Below are positions 38,110-50,769 of a stretch of 64,000 nucleotides of DNA, one piece after another. A program made the translations under genes and the position numbers. Under the pieces are notes generated by a model that saw only the letters and a list, made by a program, of their open reading frames with translations, was not told the origin of the DNA and made no database searches. Numbering within the stretch: the stretch's first letter is position 1; each line of letters starts with the position of its first letter. This DNA comes from Lumnitzera littorea (Eukaryota > Streptophyta > Magnoliopsida > Myrtales > Combretaceae), in contig JAMXBB010000010.1 of NCBI GenBank assembly GCA_024138015.1, positions 51,399,767 to 51,463,766 of the forward strand, given 5' to 3'.

Positions 38110-40245
38110 AAACGATGCATAACGAAGGGTAGTGCCTTTGTGGGTTAGCAAAAATCCCTAAAAGGAATAATGAAAACTTGCTCCTGCCCCTTATGGGTTG
38201 ACTAACCAAGGTGGTCAAAGCGCTGCTTAAGCTGTCTAAGACCTAAAAACAAGGAAAACTTGGTCGTGCCCTGATGAGCTGACTAACCAAGGTGGTTAAA
38301 GCGCCCTTTGAGCTAGCTAAGACCTAAAAACAAGGAAAACTTGGTCGTACCTTAATGAGTTAGCTAAGACCTAAAGAATGAAGAAACTTGGTCGTGCCCT
38401 AATGAGTTGACTAACCAAGGCAGTCAAAGCGCTCCTTGAGCTGGTTAAGACCTAAAGAATGAAGAAACTTGGTCGTACCCTGATAAGCTGACTAACCAAG
38501 GTAGTCAAAGCGTCCTTTGAGCTGCCGAAGACCTAAAAATGAGGAAAACTTGGTCGTGCCCTAATGAGTTGACTAACCAAGGCGGTCAAAGCACCATTTG
38601 AGCTAGCTAAAACCTAAAAATGAGGAAAACTTAGTCGTGCCCCAATAAGCTAACTAACCAAGGCAGTCAAAGCGCCCTTTGAGCTGGCTAAGACCTAAAA
38701 ACAAGGAAAACTTAGTCGTGCCCTAATGAGCTAACTAACCAAGGTGGTCAAAGCGCCCTTTGAGCTGGCTAAGACATAAAAAAGAGGAAAACTTGGTCGT
38801 GCCTTGATGAGCTAACTAACCAAGGTGGTCAAAGCATCCTTTGAGCTGGCTAAGACCTAAAAAAGAGGAAAACTTGGTCGTGCCCTAATGAGCTGACTAA
38901 CCAAGGCAGACAAAGTGCCCTTTGAGATGGCTAAGACCTAAAAACAAGGAAAACTTAGTCGTACCCTGATGAGCTAACTAACCAAGGCGGTTAAAATGCC
39001 CTTTGAGCTGGCTAAGACCTAAAAACAACAAAAGCTTGGTTGGGCCCTGATGAGCTAACTAACCAAGGTGATCAAAGCACTCTTTAAGCCAGCTAGGACC
39101 TAAGAACAAGGAAAACTTGGTCATGCCCCGATGAGCTGACTAACAAAGCCGGTCAAAGCACCGTTTGAGCTGGTTAAGACTTAAAAAAGAGGAAAACTTG
39201 GTCGTGCCTTAATAAGCTGACTAACCAAGGCAGTGAAAGCGCCCTTTGAGCTAGCTAAGACCTAAAAACAAGGAAAACTTAGTCGTGCCCTAATGAGCTA
39301 ACTAACCAAGGCAATCAAAGTGCCCTTTGAGCTGGCTAAGACATAAAAAGGAGGAAAACTTGGTCGTGCCCTGATGAGCTAACTAACCAAGGTGGTCAAA
39401 GCGCCTTTTAAGCTGCCTAAGACCTAAAAAGGAGGAAAAGTTGGTCGTACCCTGATGAGTTGACTAACCAAAGCAGTCAAAGCACCCTTTGAGCTGGCTA
39501 AGACCTGAAAACATGGAAAACTTGGTCGTGCCTTGATGAGCTGGCTAACCAAGGTAGTCAAAGCGCCCTTTAAGCTGGTTGAGACCTAAAAACAAGGAAA
39601 ACTTGGTCGTACCCTGATGAGCTGACTAACCAAGGCAGTCAAAGTGCCCTTTGAGTTGGCTAAGGCCTAAAAATGAGGAAAACTTAGTTGTGCCCTGATG
39701 AGCTGACTAACCAATGCAATCAAAGCGCCCTTTGAGCTGGCTAAGACCTGAAAATAAGGAAAACTTGGTCGTACCCTAATGAGCTGACTAACCAAGGTGA
39801 TCAAAGCACCCTTTGAGCTAGCTAAGACTTAAAAACAAGGAAAACTTGGTCATGCCTTGATGAGCTGACTAACCAAGGCGATTAAAGTGCCCTTTGAGCT
39901 GGCTAAGAGCTAAAAACAAGGAAAACTTGGTCGTGCCCTAATGAGCTGACTAACCAAGGCGGCCAAAGCGCCCTTTGAGCTAGCTAAGGCCTAAAAATGA
40001 GGAAAACTTGGTCATGCCCTGATGAGCCGACTAACCAATGCAGTCAAAGTGCCCTTTGAGTTGGCTAAGACTTGAAAACAAGGAAAACGTGCCCTGATGA
40101 GTTGACTAACTAACGTGGTTAAAGCATCCTTTAAGCTAGCTAAGACCTGAAAATAAGGAAAACTTGGTCGTACCCTAATGAGCTGATTAACCAAAGCGGT
40201 CAAAGCGCCCTTTGAGCTAGCTAAGACCTAAAGAATGAAGAAAAC
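38110..40245 (-). repeat. 81-bp tandem array in the 3' untranslated region of element V
   Basis: About 26 units of 81 bp, recognisable by AAAACTTGGTCGTGCC, GACTAACCAAGG and CCCTTTGAGCTGGCTAAGACC. The spacing is exact between the units at 38261 and 38342. A unit near 38342-38390 is internally shortened. Identity between neighbours is high but not perfect. Since 81 is a multiple of 3, the sense strand of the element keeps one frame through several units (40012-40203), with a 27-residue period including TALVSQLIRA. CAG-to-TAG changes interrupt it elsewhere. Degenerate versions of the unit continue to about 40560. Confidence 0.92.
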
Positions 40246-43200
40246 TTTGAATTGGGATAGCGCTCCATGGGCTTGCTAAATCCCTAACGGATTATAAGTT
40301 GGGCAACTAGGAGCCTGTGAAACTCCGGATTGGGATTACACTCACGAGCTGGCTAGCTCCTTAGGAGATTATAAATTGGGATTGTTTTAGAAGTTAACCA
40401 GAAGCTTAAGATGATTTAGATTGGGACTGCGCTTTATGAGCTGGCTGGATCCCTAAATGAGAATATGAATCTAGATAGTGCTCCATAAGCTGACTGAAGT
40501 GTTAAAGAAGATATGGATAGGAACGGTGCTCTATGCGCTGGCTATATCCTTGAGAAAATTGATAAAGGGTAAGCACCCTTTGGACTCGCTTGAACTTTAT
40601 TGACAATCGAAAGTAAAACTAAGGAACATAGCTGACTTGAAAAAACAAAAATCTTGATTTGAGAAATTTACAAACGAGGAATTTGGTGAAAATTGTTTAT
40701 AACATGAATTGAAAATTTAGCTACTATGGATGAAATGGACTGGAAAATGAATGGAAAAACTTGTAACAAGCCTCCACTTTCTCTCTCTCCTTTTCATGTC
40801 TTTTCATTTTCTTTTTTTTTTCCTTCTTTTTCCTTGAAAGTTTACTAATAGATACAAATTCCTATTCAAAAGGCAAATGCTATAATCATGTAGGGTATCT
40901 CATATCCACCCTAGTTTGTAACCTAGACTATGAGCTTCTTGGATAGGCTTTAAACATTCATTTCATAAGGAAAAGGTAACTCACGATTAGTATAGCCAAA
41001 GAAGACTTCCTTACACACTCTCGGTCTGGATTTCACTCTTGATTACTATTCTAGAAATTATAATCCAGTTTGTAAGTGATACGCTCTGATCGATCAGCTA
41101 GGTCTTTTTGGGTTCAATATTGTAAATTGAGCTTTTGGTCAAATGGTTTGAAAAGAAGTTAATTGAGAGGGCCTATTTTGAAAAAAGTGCTTTCGTCTAA
41201 CTCAGGGGGTACAAGTCAAGAACCTTTAGGAATGAACTAGATGTGCGTTTGTCTTAGTTTCCAAAATAATTTTTATCTTAGATAAATTATTCTTCAAAAT
41301 TGGAAGAGCTTTGAGTAGGGAGGTAATGTAGGTAGGAAGGTCTTGTGTTTGAGAATCAAGTGGATAGAAAGGGTTTATGTTCGTAATTTGGAGTGTGATT
41401 TTGAACTGAATATGTAGTTTTTGGTTTATGGTTGAGAACATGATTCTGAATGAATATGAGGCTTTATGTTTTTAGTTGGGAATGTGATTTAAGGCCTTGT
41501 GTTTCTTGAGCAACTTAAGCCTTCTTTGATTGGGGATTTTCTCAAGCCTAATGTTTGGGTATTTCCTCATTTCCCTTTTTCCTAGTTTTTTCATTTTCTT
41601 TTTTTCTTTTTATTTTCTTTTTTCATTTCATTTCTTTCTTTTCTCTCCTTTAAAATGACTATCTCTTTTGTCAATTTTTTGTCTCTAGATGAATCAAGGC
41701 CCTAAATCCATAGGTATAGCTTCAGAGTGCATTGGCTTAGGTAAGGTATGTGTGGCCTTTAGGGTATTTAGAAAAAATGTTAGCTCTTCTTCAAAGGGAA
41801 CAATTTATCAAAAACAAAAATTATCCTTGAATTGTTATTACTGAGGTAAGCACAAATCAGTTTTATCCTTCTCTCTTAATTAATGACCCTACCCTTCAAA
41901 TTGCCTTACTATAAGGTGGTTCTTAATAAGGTTTACATTTGAAATGACTCCAAATCAATCCAACAGGATTATCAAAGGATAATTATGTTTGGGATTTGAA
42001 AATGAATGCCTAACTTCATTCCGGTCTGCGTATCAAATTCAAAATGGACCTCCTTTAAGGAATGAGTCTAAAATATCCTCACCATGATATCTCTTAACTC
42101 TCAAAGTGTTTAAGGGTTAGTATATAGGATATAGCTCGCCTCTTTTCATTCAGAACATTTTAAAAGTGAGTTACCAATTCCTTCCATAAGGATTGATTGA
42201 TCTTAGGGTATTGACCTTACTCCCCAATTCTTTGGAACATGCCCTAATTATGAAATTTCAAAGACTAGATACCCTATGCCCTAGACTTATAGGTCTTAAT
42301 GCCCTTAAGCTTCCATATGTGATTTTGGGTTAGGTTCTTTAGAGTTCGAATGAGTTGGAACTAACAACTTCTAAAGTTGAAGGGTCTAATAAATTGCCCT
42401 TTTTATTTGTACTAGGGATCAAGCTCAGGATAGTATTTCACAGTCTTGTGTTTTGACTTGATTTGTGTTTGGACTCGATAGCTCAGGGGCTTTGAGTTGG
42501 TTGAATCATCTTGATGGGCTAAGGTTCGAGTTTGGTTGGTTATTTTCTCGGGCCAAGTAGATCTGTTTAGGTTAGCTGCCTTAATAGGCCAAGTGATTAT
42601 GTTTGTCCTGAGTCTCATAAGGATCTGTAACCACTAGCAAATTTCTTTCTTTTCTTTTCTTTTCTTTCCTTTCCTTCTTTTCTCTTTCATCCTTTTTCTT
42701 TTTTTTTTTTCTTGAAAGAGAGACAGAAAAAGTTTAGGCTTTTATGTTACGGAGCCTAAGTGATGGGATTGTAAATGGATGATTACGAAGGATTGCTTTC
42801 ATAGAATTCTATATACAAACCTCGAATAACATTACTGAGGGTCTATTTACAAATGAGGAATTCTAAAGGAAAAAGGCTAAATAAAAATAAAAATCTAAAT
42901 CATATTTATTCCAAATGATAAAGGCTAAGGAGTCAATCTATCCAAAAGAATGAATATTTCTGGCTAGTAGAATACAAGGCAAAACGATAACTACTTGAAA
43001 TTATTTTATAGGTTTGATTTGTTTTGTTTTGTTTCTTTCTTTTTTTTTTTGTTTTTATTATTTTCATTTATTTACTCTGCGAAGGTTAGGCTCAACTAAT
43101 ATGAGCCCAAACGAAAAGTGATAGATTCGAGCCCTAATAGATGTACTAAGGTCTACAACTAGGTAATATTCATAGGGCTCTTCTATAGGGGCAAGATGAG

Positions 43201-43954
43201 CCCAATTTTGTTCCTAATAAATTCTTACTTATTTGGGCTAAAAAGTTGGAATCATATGTAAAGTATCTCTTAAGGCCAATGAGGTAGGTAGACGTGGATC
43301 TATTTGGAAGCCCCTTGACTTGATCTAGCCATAGTTATGTAAAAAAAAAAAAAAGAGAAAAAATCAAAATTACAATCATCACCTATTCTAAACTTTACAC
43401 AGAATTATTACAAATTATTTATAGGGAAATATTACAACTACAACTTCATAACTAGCTTTATCCATTTAAGTCTGCCACAACATAGGTTCTTGTAATTTTT
43501 TTTTTTGAAAGAAAAGTTTTCGTGTAAAGCAAAGGGTGGGTTCTAAAGGTTCTCAAGTTTTGCAACCACTACGTTTTTCAAAGCAACGATTCTGTAGTCG
43601 CATCTGAACTTAAGTGGGATAGCCTAATCGGCCTCGGAAGGTGGCTACCCCACAACATTCGAAGCTTACACAATGGCTCCCCTCTTAAGGTCCTAAGATA
43701 GTCTGGTTCTAACCGTATCTATCACACATTTATGATGCAGGAAAACAAAATAAAAGTAAACCCCCTAATATTACTCCCTTAAATAAACTGCAACAACAAA
43801 AAAAATGTTAGTAAAAAATAAATAAATAAAATAAACAAATAAATAACATACCCAAGTTCTTTTTTATTATTTTTATTATTTCATCTTTTTATTTATTTTT
43901 TTAAAGAAAAATAATCCTATTTTCGGCAACTTTTAGTGGCTAGCCCTCTAGCGT
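40246..43954 (-). other. Non-coding internal region of element V
   Basis: No gag-pol similarity in any frame. The part 41850-43954 matches 32880-35039 of element IV. Pyrimidine-rich runs (for example 41575-41650 and 42640-42710) and short frames at 41226-41441 and 42412-42618 look like chance. Confidence 0.65.
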
Positions 43955-43975
43955 TCCCTAGTAAAGTCGCCAAAC
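43955..43975 (-). other. Primer-binding site of element V (Tat/Ogre type)
   Basis: Minus strand reads TTTGGCGACTTTACTAGGGA directly after the LTR end CTCGACA. It resembles the TGGCGACTCCACTGGGGA type sites of Tat/Ogre elements. The exact tRNA is not certain from sequence alone. Confidence 0.65.
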
Positions 43976-44859
43976 TGTCGAGCCTGTTTTTTGGTTTCTT
44001 ATTTAAAATAATTTCGCCTTTTCCTAATTAATACTAAACCCTAACCTATTTAATATTAATCCTCGACTAAAAAAATTGAGAAATTCCGGTTTTTTATTGA
44101 AAATAATTTTTTGAGTAGTCGGGAAATAAGAAAGAAATCGTAATCAATTGGGTAGATTGATTATGATTTGGCTACTAGTTTTTTATTTTAATTTGAATGA
44201 AGAACCATAGGGTTCCGAATTCGAAAGCTAACCTATTAAACCCTAACGGGTACCACTATCTATTTACCGAAATTAAAATTATTCTTCCAATTATAATATT
44301 TAACATAAATAAATAAAAATCAAAAGAAAAAAAAGAACCTAAATTTCTACATATTTTATTGTCGCTTCAAAGGTACTTACATATCCGCTAGCCAGGATCA
44401 AACGATCATAGTTCTCTCAAAAAATCTTTAATGTGTTGATTTATTTTAATTTTAAAAACTGCCCGAGTTTACGTTTTTAATTTATTCAGTTTATTTAAAA
44501 AAAATCTAAAGGGATCCTACTCTTAAATGTTTTTGTTTTATAAAGAAATACTCTAAAAATCATAATTTTTTTTTTAAAAAAGGGCCTTTTATTAATTTTT
44601 ATTTAAAAAAAAACCAACTTTCTATGTGATAACTTCTTAAACAAAACCTAATCCTTAAAAAAAAACAACCCCTAAACTAAACTAATACACATTTGCATTT
44701 ACATCCATATTACTACTATTAAATAAACATTTACTTGAATCAATATTTGATCTATATAATATTAAAAAACTAATGCTAAAGAAATATCCTAAACTATTAT
44801 ATGTATAAACTATGCTAAATCACTAAGGATCTAATAAAATAATAATACAATATAATATG
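43976..44859 (-). repeat. 5' LTR of element V, truncated
   Basis: Matches 35229-36122 up to TATAATATG at 44859, then changes abruptly into LINE sequence. The missing part includes the LTR head and the GC-richer block. Confidence 0.85.
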
Positions 44860-46464
44860 TCATTTAAAATGGGTTTTAACCTACTCACTAAAACTTTTAA
44901 AATTATTTTATAAAGATTGTTACACAAACTTGTAGGCTTCAATTGGCTAATATTTTGGAGGTTAGACACTTCAGGAATTAAGACTAAATCAATTTCATTA
45001 AGGGATAGAGGAAATTTACCTGAGATAAAGAATTACTAGATAGCTTGAGTTACAAATACACCCACTGTATTCTAATAGGATTGATAAAGAACTCTTGGAA
45101 AGCCATTTAGACAGGAAGCCTTAAGAGCCCCAAGTTAAAACACTACAACCTTAACTTCATCCTTTGAGATAGGAGCACATGAAGCCATATTATCCTCTAT
45201 AGAAATGATAGGATCAACCCAACTTAAGCACACATCCATTCTTTGGCTTTGTTTTGAACTAAAAACAGTTCAAAAATGGTTAACAAACCTATTTGTGACT
45301 TCTATTTCAACTGTTACCTCAACTCCATCATCATCTTAGAGATATAGTACTTTATTTTTTTGCCTTTTGGCTATGGTTACATGGTAAAAGAAGGTAGTAT
45401 TTCTATCTCCATATGCAAGCTAGTTGATCCTTGAGCACTAAAACCAAAGAACCTCCTCACACCCCTATAAATCATCAAGTTCTGCTTGTATGAACTCTAC
45501 TTCTTCTAACACCTAAAGAGTGTCGATGTTTTGCATTGTAGTTGAATGTAATTTTAGCTATTCAATCTTTCTTCTACTATTTGGGAAGGTAGACTTACTC
45601 CATCTAGTCAGTTTTTCACTATAAATATGTAATCTACTCATAATATCAGCAATAGAGTGACATTGTAGCCCATCCTCCCACATTTGGTGTACAATATGTC
45701 CATATTCTTCCGATGCACGCTAGAGATTCTCAAAGTGAAACCACTTCTTCCCCTTAACTTCACAAAACAAAGAATTAAGCACAATCGCTGTGTGATTTGA
45801 GGTAATTATAGGCTTATGAAAAACCCAGGTATTTAGGAATGAATGGAGCAAATCTGTTGAGCTAAAACATCTATCAATACGTTCTTTTACTAAGCTTCCT
45901 TTGCGTTTGTTCCTTATCCATGTGTATTTCTAACCAAAGTAGCCCATACCCTTTATATTTGAGGAAAAGAGCATCTCTTGAATAGCCCCCAACTAGTTTC
46001 TATCACGTAACCCTCCTCTAAGCTTTTCAAAATCATCATTTCATTAAAATCTCCCATACATAACCATAAGCCAGATATAGTTGAAGAAATGTCTACTAAA
46101 TTCCTGTATAACAAATGTTTCTCGCTAAACAAACTAGGTGCATAGCACCAAGTGAAATATCCTAATAGTGAACCAACATCTCTTTCTACCTTAAAGTGGA
46201 TAAACCATCTACAATTGTCGATAATTTGAACTTTCACATCTACTATCCCCCATAAAGCAAAATCACCACTCCACCAAATAAGAGTTACATAACTAATACC
46301 AACATACTTTAACCTATTGTGCACTTGCTCCATTTTCTATTCCTTATTTTTTGTGTTTCAATTAGAAAGATAATGCTAGGATTATACTTATGTACCAGGT
46401 CATGGAGGTGTCAAATTGTCAAGGATGACCCAAATCCTTAACAATTCCAAGCAATGAAGATCAT
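44860..46464 (-). pseudogene. L1-type LINE ORF2 fragment: endonuclease and start of RT
   Basis: Read right to left from about 46464 the frame starts with AWNC.GFG and HKYNPSIIFLIETQ, as in plant L1 ORF2. It then gives the endonuclease passage at 45953-46333 (LWLCMGDFNEM is the best block), SLVKERIDRCFSS, NHTAIVLN, KWFHFENLW, and on to the RT fingers with IILKVLVSRLKPIL at the left end. ORF2 nicks the target and copies LINE RNA back into DNA. Stops and shifts are present. The RT palm, including the catalytic aspartates, is missing because the sequence meets element V at 44860. Confidence 0.85.
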
Positions 46465-46976
46465 GGCGACCTTACGGCTGTTGAGGGCCAACCACCACCA
46501 ATACCAAATTCAAGAGAATTTTCAAGTAATTTATCATTATGTACCAAATGCTCATACTGCAAGATTTGTGTTTTCTAATATGCAGAAAGTTTTGGTCTAC
46601 TTCCCTTACTATGCTTCTTTATGATCAAATGTTTAGCTTTAAGATTTACCTACACTGTATACTTCACTCTCTTCCTAACCTCATCACATTTGACTACTCC
46701 ATCTCTTTTTGAGGATAAATCCTCCAAAACACGAGAGAGTTGAATTTACGCCTTGTCTTTTAGCATTAAGGATCTAGCTTAATCACATGTCATCAATTCC
46801 TCCTTTTCTACTAATCTCCCTTCTTGCAAAGCAACCTTATGATCAACTTATTGGTCATGTACTAGTGTAATTGGGAGGTCTGTTGGCTGTTCAGAAATCA
46901 TCAAAGATTTATGTGTTGTTGTAGCACAGTTAGACATAATTGACATAGTATGAGTAGGCTATACATGGGTTTGACA
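46465..46976 (-). pseudogene. Upstream LINE part, probable ORF1 C-terminus
   Basis: Continues the LINE upstream of ORF2 on the same strand. It has a mostly hydrophilic, lysine-rich translation with stops and no clear domain. Assignment to ORF1 is by position only. It ends where the LTR of element III begins. Confidence 0.45.
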
Positions 46977-49900
46977 TGTAAACCTTGTAAAGTCGTGGTT
47001 TGAACCTTGATTTAGATCGAGGAGCTCTAGATAACTTTATGAGTCAATAAGACCAAACAAACCAAAAATTTTCTTATTGAATTATAAACTTAAATATAGT
47101 GCGAATGAGAAAAATCTTAAAATATTGATACAAACTTCAATTACGTACAAAAACCATAAACTCTATATACACGTAACTATAAGAAATTGAACTCGAACCT
47201 AATAAAAACTTTAAAACTACAACCCTAAGCCTATAAAATGTATAAAATTACCCTAATAGTAATAAAACCCTAATTGGGAACGATCAGCAATTAATAAGTA
47301 TAATCGCTTAAAATCATTAACAAATGAATAGAAATAATCCCAAATATTTATAAATATAAAGAGTAGCAAACTTAATTAACAAAATTAATAAAATTATGAA
47401 TTTTATTTTTTGATTATTTATAATTCCATAATTGTACATATATGTGCTAGTTTTGTATTGATTTAATAATTTAGATTTAATTTTATTACATATCCTATGT
47501 CTATGTACGAAGGGGTATACATTAATTTTATAATTCATATTTCTTTCCATAAGAACATTTCGAATCATTTCAAACACTACTTAAAAGTTAAACGCACATT
47601 TAGAAAATTCTAACTAATATATTATAATTTATCTTTTTCCTTTTTCTTTCTTTTCTTTTTCTTTTCTCCTCCATTTCTTTTCTTTGGCAAATTCGGTTGT
47701 CACTTGTTTTATCCTTTCCCCACATGTGCTAAGTAAGAGATAAAAACAAAGCTAATAGATAAGGTTATGGTCAAATCAAGTATCTACATATCTTATTTTT
47801 CTTTTTCATTTTCTTTTATTTCTTTTACTTTTTCTTTCTCCTTTTATGCCAGCTGCATGCATCCTTACGTTTCACTAGCTTGTTTCAAATTTTTTTTAAC
47901 ACTAAACACCAAATAACATACATACTTTCTCCCTCTTCCAAACCAAAAACTCCTTATCCTCTGCTTACTTCCATCTTTTTTATTTTTCTTTTATTTTCTC
48001 TCAACAATTACAAGAAGAAGAAAAAGCTCTTGATTCAAACATTTTTCAAGATACAAAAGAGTAGTTAAGTGGTATTTATATTGTATTTAATTTATCTCGT
48101 AATATCAACTTACATGTATCCTTTGTTGTGTATATATTTTGTAGTGTTTTATGTATTTTAAGAGTATGTAATAAGGATTATATGTATTTTTCTACTTTGT
48201 AATCAAAATCCGTGTACATATGTTAAAGTATATATATAGTTGTTCATCTCCATGGTTATGTGTTATATATGTATATGACTAACTATATGTAACTATATGT
48301 ACACATATGTTATGTTTGTGTAGGTATCTATATAGTATATATTAATATATATAGTACATGTATATACATATGGTGCTTAGTATATTTATGTTATCATGCA
48401 TATATGTAAGATGTACTATGGGATTATACAAAAACATACATAAAAATAAAGTAAGAAAACATAATTTCATGTATATATGTCTAAGTATAAATATGTGTAT
48501 AGAATTAATATAGTATAAGTATAAATATATGTACCTATCTAAATAGTACATGTATAAGTATACCAAAATACTAATTTCCTAAAATAAGATAATATATACA
48601 TATGCATAAGTAAACTGTGACTTAAAAGGAAAATGTAAGAACTAATTTTCAATAATTAATACAGTGTAATAATATGTACGTATATTTATATAAATTAATT
48701 AATATTGTAAAATTAGAAAAATGTAAAAATTAAGAGAATTTAGAAAATATACACGTATATTAATAGGAAGCTACCACGTCAGCACTACTATTTATTTAAT
48801 TAAATTTGCAAATTTTGAAAATAGTAAGAACATAAGAAAATAATAACAATTAATAAAATAAAAAATTACCAATATGACAAAAAAATGATTTAAATATAAA
48901 TTTACCCTTAAAATAGTGAAATAAATAAATTATTATAAAATAGATTCAAAAATAAGAAATTTTCAAAAATATGAAATCTAGAAATTAATTAAATCATAAA
49001 TTCATAAAAAAAAGCTTAAAATAATAATTTAAAAATATTTGGGTCAAAATAATAATTTTCGTAAAATTTTAAGGCTTATGATGTCTAAAATGAACCCCGT
49101 TACATGAAAGTGTGTCCAAAAATAATTAAAGTTGACTATAAGTTTATAAAAATGGGAATTAAAATGAAAAAGTTTATACAATTGCAGAAAAAGCTTAAAC
49201 CAAGAACTTTATAAAAATAAATAACAAATCTGGATAGATTTTACTAAATAATTATGCAGATTAAGTATCCTACCTAGATACTTACTATCTTTCACACTTT
49301 TAATTATCATGTGATCTTGATATGATTACCGATCTTCTAGTAGACTATTACTATCCCTGACTGATATTATGGTCGAGTTAGTACTTCTGATGATTCCATA
49401 CTTAATTGTGTTTATAGTTAATGCATTCTAAACTCTATTGATGAATGACTTGATGTATGGGGTTTAAGGTGCATGTATGATTGACATATATATGTTAAGT
49501 GAAAATACTCTAAATTTATGAAACTAAAGTGGTTACCGCATTATAAAAATCTGTAGAGGATTGATTGTTTGTGATATTGGCTAATCATACAATAAATGGA
49601 CTTAAATATATTTGGCTTGATTAAACTAAATTAGGTCATACATAATCATGCATCACATTATAGTAATTCTGGTCGTCACATCATACGGAGGTAGAAAGAG
49701 GCCATGCAAGAGTTGATTATATATTGTGAATAAAGTGTTATAGTATGGTGCACTCATATAATATGACCTTACTTAGGCCCACAAGATTACTAGGCATTAG
49801 AAGCGTCAACCGTCTAGCTAAAGGCTAAGTCTAGAGGCCTTCGTTTAGGGGTGAGTATGGATTACATGGGCCTACTCACAATCATATATAGAACTTAGTT

Positions 49901-50629
49901 TTTAAAATTAGCAATGAACAAACTATTTTATTTTCAAATACAAAATGCAGAGTTTCATAGTTGTATAAGTTTAGGTATGGTACCCAAATTTATTAGTGCC
50001 GTGTATATTCCAAACCTGACTTCGGATAGCATTTAATTTGAGTTGCATATAGTACCTAGTCAACTGTATGTATTTATGTAGCATTCTGCTTGTTCATGCA
50101 TTCATATGTTCGTAATTATCATTGAATAACTTGCTTTTGTATGGTTGAGGGATAGCTTACTAAGCTCTCTAGCTTACATCCCTATAGACTTCTTTTACAA
50201 GAGGATCTTTTCGTTGTACTTGGTTAAGGCATGCCTGAAGTCAATGGGAAGCTTTTGAGTTTGTTTGTATGGAAGCAAAGAGTTGAGAGCACATTATTGT
50301 AGTAGACCCTTAGATAAAGTTCTTTTACCTTATACTTTATATTATTTAGTATGGATATTTAGTAATACTTTTAATATTTTAACCTATCTTATTATACTTC
50401 AAAGATGTAAGAGTATTTTGTTAGTATACACTATAGTTATTTGTGAAATCTGATATTAATATGAATATGTTGTGATATTATCTGCGCTTGCACAACTCTT
50501 GGATAACTAGTTGTAGTAGTAACCTTATATGTCGTATGAAAGGTTGTTAATTAAAAGGGTAAACAATCTACAATCTTTTACACGATATATGGCACTTGCC
50601 ACAATTAGGCTATCCCTCGGGTCGTGATA
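46977..50629 (+). repeat. 5' LTR of element III (about 3.65 kb)
   Basis: Starts TGTAAACCTTG and ends GGGTCGTGATA. It aligns in reverse orientation with the element I LTR, including AGATAACT..ATGAGTCAATAAG near the head and the TA-rich zone at 48100-48570. The five bases before it are TGACA; the partner duplication is lost. Open frames at 47317-47577, 47880-48068 and 48342-48566 are low-complexity. Confidence 0.9.
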
Positions 50630-50637
50630 GGAAAGGT

Positions 50638-50656
50638 GGTATAAAAGAAATAGCTT
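50638..50656 (+). other. Primer-binding site of element III (decayed)
   Basis: TGGTATAAAAGAAATAGC lies eight bases after the LTR end and matches the start of the initiator tRNA-Met complement TGGTATCAGAGC. Confidence 0.6.
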
Positions 50657-50769
50657 AAATAGGATAAATAAAAATTGATCCTAGACATTATAACAATCTA
50701 CCTAATATGATTGAGAGGGGTAGGATTAGGTTAGATATTTAAGCTTTAAAACCAATTTGTTGAATACTA

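Larger units (their letters stand above)
35229..44859 (-). mobile_element. Element V: non-autonomous Tat/Ogre-like LTR retrotransposon
   Basis: Direct repeats at 35229-37987 and 43976-44859 share about 880 bp that look well over 90 percent identical by eye. They are the 3' LTR and the truncated 5' LTR of a minus-strand element. In its direction the order is 5' LTR, PBS (GGCGACTTTACTAGGGA), about 3.7 kb of non-coding DNA, an 81-bp tandem array, a purine-rich tract, and the 3' LTR starting TATAGACACC (decayed TGTAGACACC). PBS and LTR ends resemble those of Tat/Ogre elements. I find no gag, protease, RT or integrase, so mobility would have needed an autonomous partner. ATAAC stands at 35224-35228; its partner is lost. 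Confidence 0.75.

Noticed and set aside
38110..40245. CRISPR-like array
   Set aside because: The units are contiguous 81-bp tandem repeats with drift along the whole unit and no unique spacers, inside a plant LTR element.
35229..44859. Element V as a plus-strand element
   Set aside because: On the plus strand there is no PBS after the first repeat and no purine tract before the second. On the minus strand both are present in the right places.
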